A DNA stretch of 30,743 nucleotides from a virus. The notes below the pieces were generated by a model. That model did not search any database, was not told the DNA's origin, and saw nothing but the letters and a program-made list of their open reading frames with translations. A program made the translations under genes and the position numbers. Where the stretch lies: the IMG/VR virus record IMGVR_UViG_3300006922_000113, positions 1 to 30,743 of that record; one strand, given 5' to 3'. The first letter of the stretch is position 1. The number at the start of each line of letters is the position of its first letter. Positions 6,188 to 12,913 of this stretch are shown in pieces.

Positions 6188-6260
6188 GCACTTATAGCTC
6201 AGTCGGAAGAGCACCACTTTCCTAAAGTGGGTGTCGCAGGTTCGAGCCCTGTTGAGTGTA
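6188..6260 (+). tRNA. tRNA-Arg (anticodon CCU)
   Basis: All four arms fold. The acceptor GCACTTA pairs with TGAGTGT using two G-U pairs. The D stem is GCTC/GAGC. The anticodon stem CCACT/AGTGG carries loop TTCCTAA with anticodon CCT (6221-6223). The T arm GCAGG-TTCGAGC-CCTGT is canonical and the discriminator is A. CCA is not encoded. It reads AGG, a codon often rare in enterobacterial-type hosts. Confidence 0.93.
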
Positions 6261-6408
6261 AATAATACCGCTTCCTAGGAAGACAGTGTTCTCGTAAAAG
6301 CCCGAAGCGTAGAATACTAAGTAACAAAATAATGCGGTGGGTTAATCTCTCAGACCTAAGACCCTCACTACACTTGAGAGCTAAACAGAATAGAACAGGA
6401 GATTTACT
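6261..6408 (+). other. Non-coding spacer with 12-bp palindrome and stems
   Basis: The spacer between the first tRNA and the 25-codon gene holds the perfect palindrome CTTCCTAGGAAG (6271-6282). A competing CGCTTC (6269-6274) / GAAGCG (6304-6309) stem and a CTCTCA/TGAGAG stem further downstream are also present. It does not fold as a tRNA. A 26-codon frame (6332-6412) is open but lacks an SD. The sequence probably belongs to the processed tRNA transcript or carries an operator. Confidence 0.4.
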
Positions 6409-6486
6409 ATGAGTAATCCAAACTATCCTTCTTCTACCGGCAACTCTTCAGGTGGTGGTCGTGGAAATACCCCTAAAGGTAAATAA
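6409..6486 (+). CDS. 25-aa Gly/Ser/Asn-rich micro-protein between two tRNAs
   Basis: AGGAG lies eight bases upstream of an ATG that opens a 25-codon frame ending in TAA, ten bases before the next tRNA. The peptide starts MSNPNYPSSTG, has an SSGGGRGN core and ends PKGK. It is basic, disordered and lacks hydrophobic residues. The strong SD and the peptide-like composition argue for real translation. No function is known to me. Its position within a tRNA transcript is notable. Confidence 0.6.
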   Translation: MSNPNYPSSTGNSSGGGRGNTPKGK

Positions 6487-6496
6487 GGTTTAACCC

Positions 6497-6568
6497 GCAT
6501 CTGTAGCTCAGTGGAAGAGCAGTGGCCTTCTAAGCCATTGGTCGTAGGTTCAAATCCTACCAGATGTA
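6497..6568 (+). tRNA. tRNA-Arg (anticodon UCU)
   Basis: The acceptor GCATCTG/CAGATGT, D stem GCTC/GAGC and anticodon stem GTGGC/GCCAT are all present. The loop CTTCTAA has anticodon TCT (6529-6531). The T arm is GTAGG-TTCAAAT-CCTAC and the discriminator is A. CCA is not encoded. It reads AGA (and AGG by wobble), complementing the CCU tRNA upstream. Confidence 0.94.
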
Positions 6569-6610
6569 CTCTCTTTTGTGATAGAAAGAGAAAAAGAAGT
6601 ATTACTTAAG

Positions 6611-6643
6611 CAGAGGCATCTTCGGGTGTCTCTGTTTTTTTTT
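6611..6643 (+). terminator. Strong rho-independent terminator with UUCG tetraloop
   Basis: CAGAGGCATC (6611-6620) pairs with GGTGTCTCTG (6625-6634) around TTCG, giving a 10-bp stem closed by C(UUCG)G and followed directly by nine Ts. It ends the tRNA-Arg transcript. Confidence 0.95.
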
Positions 6644-6680
6644 GTGTGTATTCGGTGAGAGGGGGTTGCTTTCTATAAAA

Positions 6681-6770
6681 GAGTGTGAAATTATCACGCT
6701 CCCGAACACTTGCAGTTCAATCCGTAGATGCCCCTCCATCTGCGAGTTGGTGCACCCGTAAGTGTTCGGG
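6681..6770 (+). ncRNA. Candidate structured RNA or 5' leader element
   Basis: Three nested or stacked helices are visible. GAGTGTGA (6681-6688) pairs with TCACGCTC (6694-6701). Immediately next, CCGAACACTT (6702-6711) pairs perfectly with AAGTGTTCGG (6760-6769). Inside that helix, CGTAGATG (6723-6730) pairs with CATCTGCG (6737-6744) around CCCCTC, with one G-U pair. A GGTGCACC palindrome (6749-6756) lies in the internal loop. A -10-like TATAAA sits at 6674-6679. The element follows a strong terminator and ends 19 bases before the SD of the gene at 6800, so it is either a small RNA or the leader of that mRNA. No known riboswitch class is recognised. Confidence 0.6.
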
Positions 6771-6799
6771 GTTTACTAACCTATGCATGAGGAGCAAAG

Positions 6800-7381
6800 A
6801 TGAAATCTTCTATATACACATTACTATTACTACTGGCCTTAACACCTGCTTTTTCTTGGGCTAAGATCCCTGACTGCAGTAATTTTAAACTTAAACCATT
6901 ACCGCACGGAGCGGTTATCGGTAAGAGCGTTAACCAGAATAAGCGCGGGATGAAAAAGAAGTGGGCCAAAAAAGGAAAGATTAAAGAGATCCAACAGGGA
7001 TCTGGCCAAGTACTTTTAACTGCAGAAATGAAAGAGGGGCGGCACGACCGCACCTTCGCCGGGTTCGGTGCCTTATCGAAAGACAATGTAACGTACGCAA
7101 TGATCTGGATGTACAGTGACTCCTTCTTGTCTCGGGCAGGGGGATGGCAAAGTGCTGCGCTAGCGTTAGCTAAGAAAATCAACGCTAAATACGGCCGAAA
7201 GGCCGATGATTCATCAGCAGACGATAATGGCGGAATCAAAGTCACATGGAATGAGGGCGATGACGGAGTACGGCTAGTACTTAGCGCTAGTGCTAAAATG
7301 ACATCATTATCTTTTGTGTGTGATGCGACTAAAGAGTACTTGGACGCACAGGCTCGAAAGAGTCTTGACGTCGGATTTTAA
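6800..7381 (+). CDS. Exported protein with cleavable signal peptide
   Basis: GAGGAG lies five bases upstream of the ATG. Residues 1-21 are a classical signal peptide (hydrophobic run YTLLLLLALTPAF, cleavage after SWA). The mature part of about 172 residues is soluble and basic at first (KKKWAKKGK), with two cysteines (about residues 26 and 175) that could form a disulfide. The second half predicts as a mixed helix/strand domain. I do not recognise the family. Exported phage proteins outside lysis modules are sometimes involved in superinfection exclusion or host modification, but nothing in the sequence decides this. It follows the structured RNA and precedes a 57-codon gene by three bases. 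Confidence 0.8.
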   Translation: MKSSIYTLLLLLALTPAFSWAKIPDCSNFKLKPLPHGAVIGKSVNQNKRGMKKKWAKKGKIKEIQQGSGQVLLTAEMKEGRHDRTFAGFGALSKDNVTYAMIWMYSDSFLSRAGGWQSAALALAKKINAKYGRKADDSSADDNGGIKVTWNEGDDGVRLVLSASAKMTSLSFVCDATKEYLDAQARKSLDVGF

Positions 7382-7384
7382 TAA

Positions 7385-7558
7385 ATGACTTCTCTACCAG
7401 AGGCAGTATCTAAATACTATGATATGAGGGATGTACATAGAGTTAAGTATATTTCTCCGGTAGACCGACACAGGCAACAAGTCCTAAGTATGTCTTCTAA
7501 GGATACAGTAAGTATATCTAAAGAAGCTAAAATATTGCTAGCAAATTCGGGCCTTTAG
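7385..7558 (+). CDS. Small hypothetical protein, 57 aa, ending inside a tRNA gene
   Basis: The frame starts three bases after the stop of the exported protein. It encodes MTSLPEAVSKYYD and so on, ending with DTVSISKEAKILLANSGL. The C-terminal pattern D-x-V-x-I-S-x-E-A resembles a short segment common in FlgM-like and other small bacterial regulators, but the match is too short to assign. Its TAG stop (7556-7558) is made of positions 8-10 of the CAU tRNA. No clear SD is visible, so coupling to the upstream gene is likely if it is translated at all. Confidence 0.45.
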   Translation: MTSLPEAVSKYYDMRDVHRVKYISPVDRHRQQVLSMSSKDTVSISKEAKILLANSGL

Positions 7559-7621
7559 CTCAGTGGTTAGAGCACCCGGCTCATAACCGGGCGGTCCTGG
7601 GTTCAAGTCCCAGAGGGCCCA
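7549..7621 (+). tRNA. tRNA with CAU anticodon: tRNA-Ile2 (lysidine type) or elongator tRNA-Met
   Basis: The acceptor is GGGCCTT/AGGGCCC. The D arm GCTCAGTGGTTAGAGC and anticodon stem CCCGG/CCGGG are present, with loop CTCATAA and anticodon CAT (7582-7584). The T arm is CTGGG-TTCAAGT-CCCAG and the discriminator is A. CCA is not encoded. G1-C72 pairing and the absence of three G-C pairs specific to initiators exclude initiator tRNA. As I recall them, the D arm and T loop are closer to E. coli ileX (Ile2, reading AUA after lysidine modification) than to metT. Together with two AGA/AGG tRNAs, an AUA reader would make functional sense. Confidence 0.92.
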
Positions 7622-7647
7622 TAGAATTCAATAAAAAGGATACTAAA

Positions 7648-7947
7648 ATGGCGCAGCCTAAATACATCTACAAAGTTACTACTAATAGTGGATGGTCATA
7701 CTGGTGGAGGATCTTTGATGATTACGAAAAAGATACACAAAACCACGTGGACAAACTAAACTCCCAAGGATGGGACTTGCACTCCTTTAGTTTACGTAAT
7801 AGTATGCTACCTAACGCTTCTCTAGGAAGTATACTGATTAGATCCCTAATCAGTATTGTAACTTTAGGATTTTTATCTTATGGTTATGGGGGAGTATGGG
7901 TATTCCGAAAGGAACTCCAAGAATCTCTTAAATCTTTAGAAAAATAG
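7648..7947 (+). CDS. DUF4177-like small protein with hydrophobic insertion
   Basis: AAGGA precedes the ATG. The ends of the 99-residue protein fit the DUF4177 pattern: an N-terminal YIYKVTTN strand, a helix ending LNSQGWDLHSFS, and a late VWVFRKE strand. Between them sits a hydrophobic segment at about residues 58-80 (LGSILIRSLISIVTLGFLSY) that probably enters the membrane. DUF4177 proteins have no established function. The gene follows the CAU tRNA by 26 bases and may share its transcript. Confidence 0.7.
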   Translation: MAQPKYIYKVTTNSGWSYWWRIFDDYEKDTQNHVDKLNSQGWDLHSFSLRNSMLPNASLGSILIRSLISIVTLGFLSYGYGGVWVFRKELQESLKSLEK

Positions 7948-7996
7948 AGCGCAGGTCTTCAGCTAACCCTCAGGTACTGCTTATCATGGAGGTTGT

Positions 7997-8194
7997 ATGG
8001 ATATGGATATTGAGTTAAGAAAGCTATGTACTAACCTAGCTATAGACTTATTACGTAAAGATAGAGATCACTATGTAGTAGATCTAGGTACCGTTATGGA
8101 CTACGCAAAAACTTTTTACTTTTTATCAAAAAGTTTAGAGGCTTCAGATACCGATGTCAGGGACAAAAATCAAAAGGACTTTTTTCTGTATTAG
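7997..8194 (+). CDS. Small helical hypothetical protein, 65 aa
   Basis: GGAGG (7988-7992) lies four bases before the ATG at 7997 and ten before a second ATG at 8003, so either could be the start. The product is short, mostly helical and acidic overall, without a membrane segment. Its last 38 bases overlap the 3' end of the convergent 761-residue gene. No family is recognised. Confidence 0.65.
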   Translation: MDMDIELRKLCTNLAIDLLRKDRDHYVVDLGTVMDYAKTFYFLSKSLEASDTDVRDKNQKDFFLY

Positions 8195-10442
8195 TAGTCA
8201 AAGACATATTAGAACTAAATAAGGGGATAGGCGCCTCTTCTGTTAACAGTAGCTCTTGAGGTACTAAATTAGGTAAGTCTACTGAAAGATTTCCAACCTT
8301 AGCTAAAGCCTCTGATAGGGGTTCTACTCTAGGAGTATCTTCTTCTTCAAATAACAGATCTAGTAACTTCTTTATATTATTAAGCTCGTCCAAAGTCCTA
8401 CTAGTAGCTACTAGGATAATACCACAAGTAGTGTCATTATCTGTAAACATAGGGCTTTTTGCTCCGGAATATGTTCCAAAAGTCCCACTACGTCTTTTAG
8501 GGACTATGTTAGAACTGGTAGCATAGTTATTAGTAGTCTCATCTTTTAGCTTAGATAAGTAGTCCTTATAGTTACCTACTACAGTCTCTACAGAAGAAGG
8601 AGACTCTTTAGCCACCTTAACTAAACCGTCTAAGGTTACATCCACTGTTTCTCTTTGTGGGTACTCAGTAAGTACTTCTGATAAGCTAGTAGGCTTAGTT
8701 TCTTCTGTGCTGAGATACTCTTCAAACATATTTAGAAAAGGAGAGGTACCTCCTTCTCCTGAAAACGCCATAACGGAAGCACCAATGCTTGTAGATATAC
8801 TAGTTAAACTATCTAGTAACTTAATAAAAGAGTCAATCTGCGCTATAAGATCCTGAACCATATTTAGAAAATCTTTTAAGCCATTAAGTAAGTTAGTTAA
8901 AAAATCTAAAACGCTATCAGAGAAAGCATCTATATAGGTTTTAAAAAGATCTAAAAAATTTACCACTTCAGATAACGCATTGGGCAGTATGTTTATTGCA
9001 AACCCTGCGGAGTACCAGCTAGGAAATAAGCCCCCTCCGGGATTTAATAGGGGATTGCTTGAGGTGTAGCTAATATCAAAACTACCTCCCGAATTAGCAG
9101 GAAGAACCTTAGTCACCATTGGTCCAGATAGCATGGGATAATGTAAGGTAGTTTGGTTAGCGGTAACTGAGTATACGTCTACAGCTAGGAACGCTTTATA
9201 CACTGGAATAGAGTAAGTGAGAGCTTCAAGCTCTACTACAGAGGTGTCTAGTTTTTTAATTAAATTAACTACTCTAGTAGTACTCGGCACACTTCTAGAA
9301 AATAACATAAAATTAGTATTTGTATTCCTAGTCTCTACATTAAGCTCATTAGCTACTCCTCCGGAACTATGTAAGAAAGTGTTTACATCCTTGGCTAAAT
9401 CGCTAGCTAAAGGAATAGCTTTATCCGAGGTTAGCTCACTACGTATACTAAAATAGATTAAGCGAGCTGTAAAAGTGAAGGTAGTAGTAGGGGACGAGTA
9501 GTCGGTAGGAACTAAAGGCCTACATACTATAGATCTTTGTACGGGGCTTAGCGAAATGCTATCCGGAGTGCTAGATAGCCTACCCGATAACTCACTAACC
9601 TTATGCGCTTGTATAGTAGGCGTAGGGGGGAAGTTCTCAGGAGGAGGTAACAGTAAGGTAGTACCTGGTTTTAGTAAGCTGTTAAAAGAATTCCAACTTT
9701 CTAGAACAGTATGAGGCAAAGGGCTACCTATAAACACACCAAACCCACACCAAAAGCTATTAGCACTGAGTTCTGGTCTATTGCTATCTTCTTTATCACG
9801 TACCTTTTTACGTAGAGTAGATAGCAAGTAGGCACTTCCAAAAGAAGGTGAATTATTTGCTATTAAGGAATCTATGTTACTTCTTAAAGAAGTAGGTAAA
9901 AAAGCAGTAGTTCTAGTCAAACTATCTATCAAGGTATTTTTAGCTGTAATGCTACTAACGTAGGCTTTTTCTTGCGCAGTACTATTACTATAGGTTTTTA
10001 AATCTTCTGTGACTTTACCAAACATAGGAGGAATGTAGAGTGCCGATAAATTTATAGAAGGGTTAAATAAGGCTATTAATTTATCTATCAAGCTGGCTAT
10101 GGATTGCAGAATAAGTTGAGTAGGCCCTTTAACTAAATCAGTGGATAGGGATATCACTATCTGTAATACCTCTATAGCGCCGCCTAGTACTACGTTAAAA
10201 ACCTTTAAAGCATCTCGTATGCTAGTGAGCTCTTCGAAACTTTCGGCATTAACACCTGTAAATAGGTTGGCGGCGTTCCAGTAGTAAGAATCTTCAAGCT
10301 GCGGCTTAACTACCCCAGAACCTGCAGAATACACAGTACTGTAATCATTAGAGAACCCTAGCAAAGTATTGTTAACATCTGAGGTGGCTTTTATAAACTC
10401 GCCTAAATGCTTTTTTATAGGTGTAAAGGTAGTGGCAGGCAT
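8157..10442 (-). CDS. Large virion protein, probably baseplate or tail-associated
   Basis: The 761-residue protein is the last gene of the virion cluster and follows the spike gene and a 46-codon gene with three bases between stop and start. The N-terminal part is mixed. The middle is beta-rich with Ser/Thr/Pro-rich segments. Residues about 475-550 consist of repeated amphipathic helices (NFLDLFKTYIDAF, FLTNLLNGLKDFL, LIAQIDSFIKLLDSL). There is no signal peptide and no enzyme motif. Size, composition and position after the sheath, tube and spike genes suggest a baseplate or tail-end component. It is too short and not Gly/Ala-helical enough for a typical tape measure. The name is inferred from context. 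Confidence 0.75.
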   Translation of the reverse strand: MPATTFTPIKKHLGEFIKATSDVNNTLLGFSNDYSTVYSAGSGVVKPQLEDSYYWNAANLFTGVNAESFEELTSIRDALKVFNVVLGGAIEVLQIVISLSTDLVKGPTQLILQSIASLIDKLIALFNPSINLSALYIPPMFGKVTEDLKTYSNSTAQEKAYVSSITAKNTLIDSLTRTTAFLPTSLRSNIDSLIANNSPSFGSAYLLSTLRKKVRDKEDSNRPELSANSFWCGFGVFIGSPLPHTVLESWNSFNSLLKPGTTLLLPPPENFPPTPTIQAHKVSELSGRLSSTPDSISLSPVQRSIVCRPLVPTDYSSPTTTFTFTARLIYFSIRSELTSDKAIPLASDLAKDVNTFLHSSGGVANELNVETRNTNTNFMLFSRSVPSTTRVVNLIKKLDTSVVELEALTYSIPVYKAFLAVDVYSVTANQTTLHYPMLSGPMVTKVLPANSGGSFDISYTSSNPLLNPGGGLFPSWYSAGFAINILPNALSEVVNFLDLFKTYIDAFSDSVLDFLTNLLNGLKDFLNMVQDLIAQIDSFIKLLDSLTSISTSIGASVMAFSGEGGTSPFLNMFEEYLSTEETKPTSLSEVLTEYPQRETVDVTLDGLVKVAKESPSSVETVVGNYKDYLSKLKDETTNNYATSSNIVPKRRSGTFGTYSGAKSPMFTDNDTTCGIILVATSRTLDELNNIKKLLDLLFEEEDTPRVEPLSEALAKVGNLSVDLPNLVPQELLLTEEAPIPLFSSNMSLTTNTEKSPFDFCP

Positions 10443-10445
10443 ACT

Positions 10446-10586
10446 TTATGATCCTCGATCCTTCTTATTAAGAGCTTCTACATAAGTACTGATCTCTTTT
10501 TGAGCTTCGGCTATCTTCATCTTACCTAGCTTATCCAGGGCTTTTTGAAGTTCTTGTAAAGATTTTTTTAATTCTGACTTATTCAT
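10446..10586 (-). CDS. 46-aa helical protein between spike and 761-aa gene
   Basis: This gene sits in what looks like a non-coding gap. AGGAGG, located inside the end of the spike gene, precedes an ATG that overlaps the spike stop as TAATG. The frame encodes a Lys/Glu-rich amphipathic helix (SELKKSLQELQKALDKLGKM and onward) and ends three bases before the next start. The near-perfect SD, the overlap and the coding-like composition make it convincing. It may be a small coiled-coil chaperone or structural peptide for the baseplate. The function is unknown. Confidence 0.75.
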   Translation of the reverse strand: MNKSELKKSLQELQKALDKLGKMKIAEAQKEISTYVEALNKKDRGS

Positions 10587-12109
10587 TATATACCTCCTAA
10601 ATGTACTGAAGTAGGCCTACCTATTGTAGGAGCCGCCATTAGAGCTAAAGCAGTAGCCATTATACCTGTAAAAATAGGTACTGATATAAAAGACGTTATA
10701 GGAAAAGCCGCAGTAAGCCCTTTATTACCGGCTGCTAGTAGCGCGGGATAATGTATGGTCATCTGTGAAAAGTGTTTTAAAGGACCATCTACTATAGGAG
10801 GTACTGGAGGGGCGAAAGGACTAATAACGCCTTTAGGAGTGTCGGGAACGCCAGCATAACCACCAAGTATTACATTAGGGGAGTTTAGTACAATACCATA
10901 ACTCCCTACACCCCCTGAACCACTCACACTAAGAGGTAGCGAAGCATCTAAAACTATAGATCCCGTAGAAAACCCCGACCCTACATTAGGGTTAGTTTTT
11001 ATGTGTATATCACCTCCCGCCTCCGACTCCAGTGCTATACCCGGTTTTGTTATACTGCTATCATTAGGTATTTTTAATCCGGATTTTATCTCTATACCTC
11101 CTCGAGCTGCGTTAAGTAGCAGTGTCTGGTCTATCCCTGGCAGAGCATTCTCTCGTGTATCATTAGAGATAATACTTACCTTAGCACCATCGATACTAAC
11201 GCCAGAATCCCCTTTTAACTTAGCTTGATTCCCGTGTAAATCTAGGGTCCCATAATCAGCTTTTATAGACACATTGCGAGTAGACTCTAAGTGGATATCT
11301 GTAGATAGTACCCTATGCAAGGTTTCCTCTTCACCTTCTCCCCAAGATTGCACCTTACCATCACTCTTTATAGTAACACTTTTACCTTCTAGAACTAACC
11401 GGCCCATACTATCTATACTTATACTGGACTTAGGCATTTTCAGCTCTAGAGGTTTATCTACAGAAGAGGTTATACTCATGGTAGGAGTAGAGCTCTCTTT
11501 GTAACTAGTTTTGTAAGATCCTCTATTAGATTTATTTCCTAAGAAAAAATCCATATCCATTCTAGGAGAGCTAGAACCTCCTGGGTCAGAAACCATAAAG
11601 GAAAACAAGGAATTATCGTGCTTTACGGTATTAGCAGAACTTCTAATACAAGAGTTGCCGTATTGATTATCTAGAACAATCTCAGCAGTACCTGATTTAG
11701 CCGAGTAACTAGAGTCTGTAAGAAGAACAGAGCTTGATCCTATCCTAGTTATAAGATCGCCCGGCAATATGTCGCTATCTAAGTTACCTTTATAATTAGC
11801 TACATCTTGATTAGCTATAGGATCTAAACTGGAAGGAGGCAGTCTTTCTGCGGATGTTTCTGGTAGGTACCCAAGTATAGTACCGTGCCCAGATACTGTA
11901 GATATAAACAGAACTTTAGTCTCCGCCTCTGGCAAGAAAAACCCAATAGAATCTTCTTTGGAAGAGTATACAGACTGTAGTATGTTGCACGTTATTGTAT
12001 CTTTAGAAGAGCCTATAGCAGAGTCTTCTCTGACTTCGCATGTATAGGTGTTGGGGCTAGAGGTAACTACTACCCCGTGCTGTATGTTAAAAGATTGTTG
12101 TATAGGCAA
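10586..12109 (-). CDS. Baseplate spike / gpV-like protein with beta-helix region
   Basis: The start is TTG at 12109, supported by AAGGAGG (12117-12123) seven bases upstream. The N-terminal region of about 90 residues looks like the OB-fold of baseplate assembly protein V / gp5-type spikes (TYTCEVRED, TKVLFISTVSGHGTILGYLP). Residues about 230-330 carry repeating short strands typical of a trimeric beta-helix (SVTIKSDGK, VSIKADYGTLDLHG). The C-terminal 60 residues are unusually hydrophobic (FISVPIFTGIMATALALMAA). Such proteins form the membrane-piercing tip of contractile tails. The position after the tube gene agrees. The exact family is not certain. Confidence 0.75.
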   Translation of the reverse strand: MPIQQSFNIQHGVVVTSSPNTYTCEVREDSAIGSSKDTITCNILQSVYSSKEDSIGFFLPEAETKVLFISTVSGHGTILGYLPETSAERLPPSSLDPIANQDVANYKGNLDSDILPGDLITRIGSSSVLLTDSSYSAKSGTAEIVLDNQYGNSCIRSSANTVKHDNSLFSFMVSDPGGSSSPRMDMDFFLGNKSNRGSYKTSYKESSTPTMSITSSVDKPLELKMPKSSISIDSMGRLVLEGKSVTIKSDGKVQSWGEGEEETLHRVLSTDIHLESTRNVSIKADYGTLDLHGNQAKLKGDSGVSIDGAKVSIISNDTRENALPGIDQTLLLNAARGGIEIKSGLKIPNDSSITKPGIALESEAGGDIHIKTNPNVGSGFSTGSIVLDASLPLSVSGSGGVGSYGIVLNSPNVILGGYAGVPDTPKGVISPFAPPVPPIVDGPLKHFSQMTIHYPALLAAGNKGLTAAFPITSFISVPIFTGIMATALALMAAPTIGRPTSVHLGGI

Positions 12110-12137
12110 GAGAACACCTCCTTATATTAGTTGTAAG

Positions 12138-12166
12138 AGTGTACTGCTCTCCTGCCTAGTTTGCAA
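12138..12166 (-). promoter_or_regulatory. Weak candidate promoter before the spike gene
   Basis: On the minus strand TTGCAA (12161-12166) is 17 bases from TACACT (12138-12143), in the 61-base gap between the tube and spike genes. Both hexamers match four of six consensus positions. Read-through from the sheath promoter may be enough, so this is tentative. Confidence 0.3.
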
Positions 12167-12170
12167 TATA

Positions 12171-12902
12171 TTAACGCAAGGTACCTGTACCAAAGTCGGT
12201 GTAATCTCCTTCAGAAGAAGTCACGGTATTTCCACCCGACTCAGTTCTAAAGAAGTTAGCAGTGGCATCAGTAGCCGCCGTAATATCAATAGGTAGAATC
12301 CTGTCAGCTAGTCCAGTAACATTCTCCATAACTACATTTTGTCCGGAGGCTATACCTATATTGTAGCTCTGAATCATGCAGGATTCGACGTAAAAACTAC
12401 CTAAATTACCTCCCGATTTATCTCTAAATAAGACGCATAGTCCAAAAGGTATCAAGAACAGTTCCGAATCTAAATTAAATACCCCATCAGTATAGGCTTG
12501 AGAAGAAGCCGGTTCTTCGGGATTAAACTTTGTCACGTTCTCATCATTAATTAGATTTTTGTACAGAGCCCTATTTAGATTGGGGCCTTTAGCAAAGAGA
12601 CGTCCGATATTAAGTTGCACGTTAGGTTTACCTGCTAAGAAGTAACTTCTACCTGACCCGATAGCTTGCACCGGCTGCACTGCTCTTTGTTGTGCCACAG
12701 ACATTTGCTGCATCATACCGATTGCAGTTAATTTATCGGTGCCTCCGCCATTATCATTAACGCTGGAATACCTAGCAGGCCCTACCAATACTAGCGTATC
12801 GTCGGGATGTGCACTAGTGTAGGCAGCATTATCCATAAATCTTTCAATGCAACTTCCTTGAGGGTTCCATTGACTTATACTTGTTACTTTATTTAACGCC
12901 AT
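12171..12902 (-). CDS. Tail tube protein
   Basis: The gene lies directly downstream of the sheath gene with an 11-base gap and its own GGAG SD. The 243-residue protein has the features of myovirus tube proteins. It is a compact beta-rich fold without hydrophobic segments, with a long loop (about residues 45-90, including QQMSVAQQRAVQPVQAIGSG) and a C-terminal strand set (LFLIPFGLCVLF, SFYVESCMIQSYNIGIASGQ). Stacked hexamers would form the inner tube surrounded by the sheath. The fold call rests on pattern and the conserved sheath-then-tube order. Confidence 0.85.
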   Translation of the reverse strand: MALNKVTSISQWNPQGSCIERFMDNAAYTSAHPDDTLVLVGPARYSSVNDNGGGTDKLTAIGMMQQMSVAQQRAVQPVQAIGSGRSYFLAGKPNVQLNIGRLFAKGPNLNRALYKNLINDENVTKFNPEEPASSQAYTDGVFNLDSELFLIPFGLCVLFRDKSGGNLGSFYVESCMIQSYNIGIASGQNVVMENVTGLADRILPIDITAATDATANFFRTESGGNTVTSSEGDYTDFGTGTLR

Positions 12903-12913
12903 TGTTCAACTCC

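Noticed and set aside
6261-6400. Possible extra tRNA between the two tRNA-Arg genes
   Set aside because: Short stems are present but no consistent D, anticodon and T arm set with a TTC loop can be built.
6332-6412. 26-codon frame ending ATGA-overlapped with the 25-codon gene
   Set aside because: No SD before its ATG, and it falls in the structured tRNA spacer; the overlap may be chance.
6781-7245. 154-codon minus-strand frame opposite the exported-protein gene
   Set aside because: The plus strand has a clear SD, a signal peptide and a sensible product, whereas the minus frame has none.
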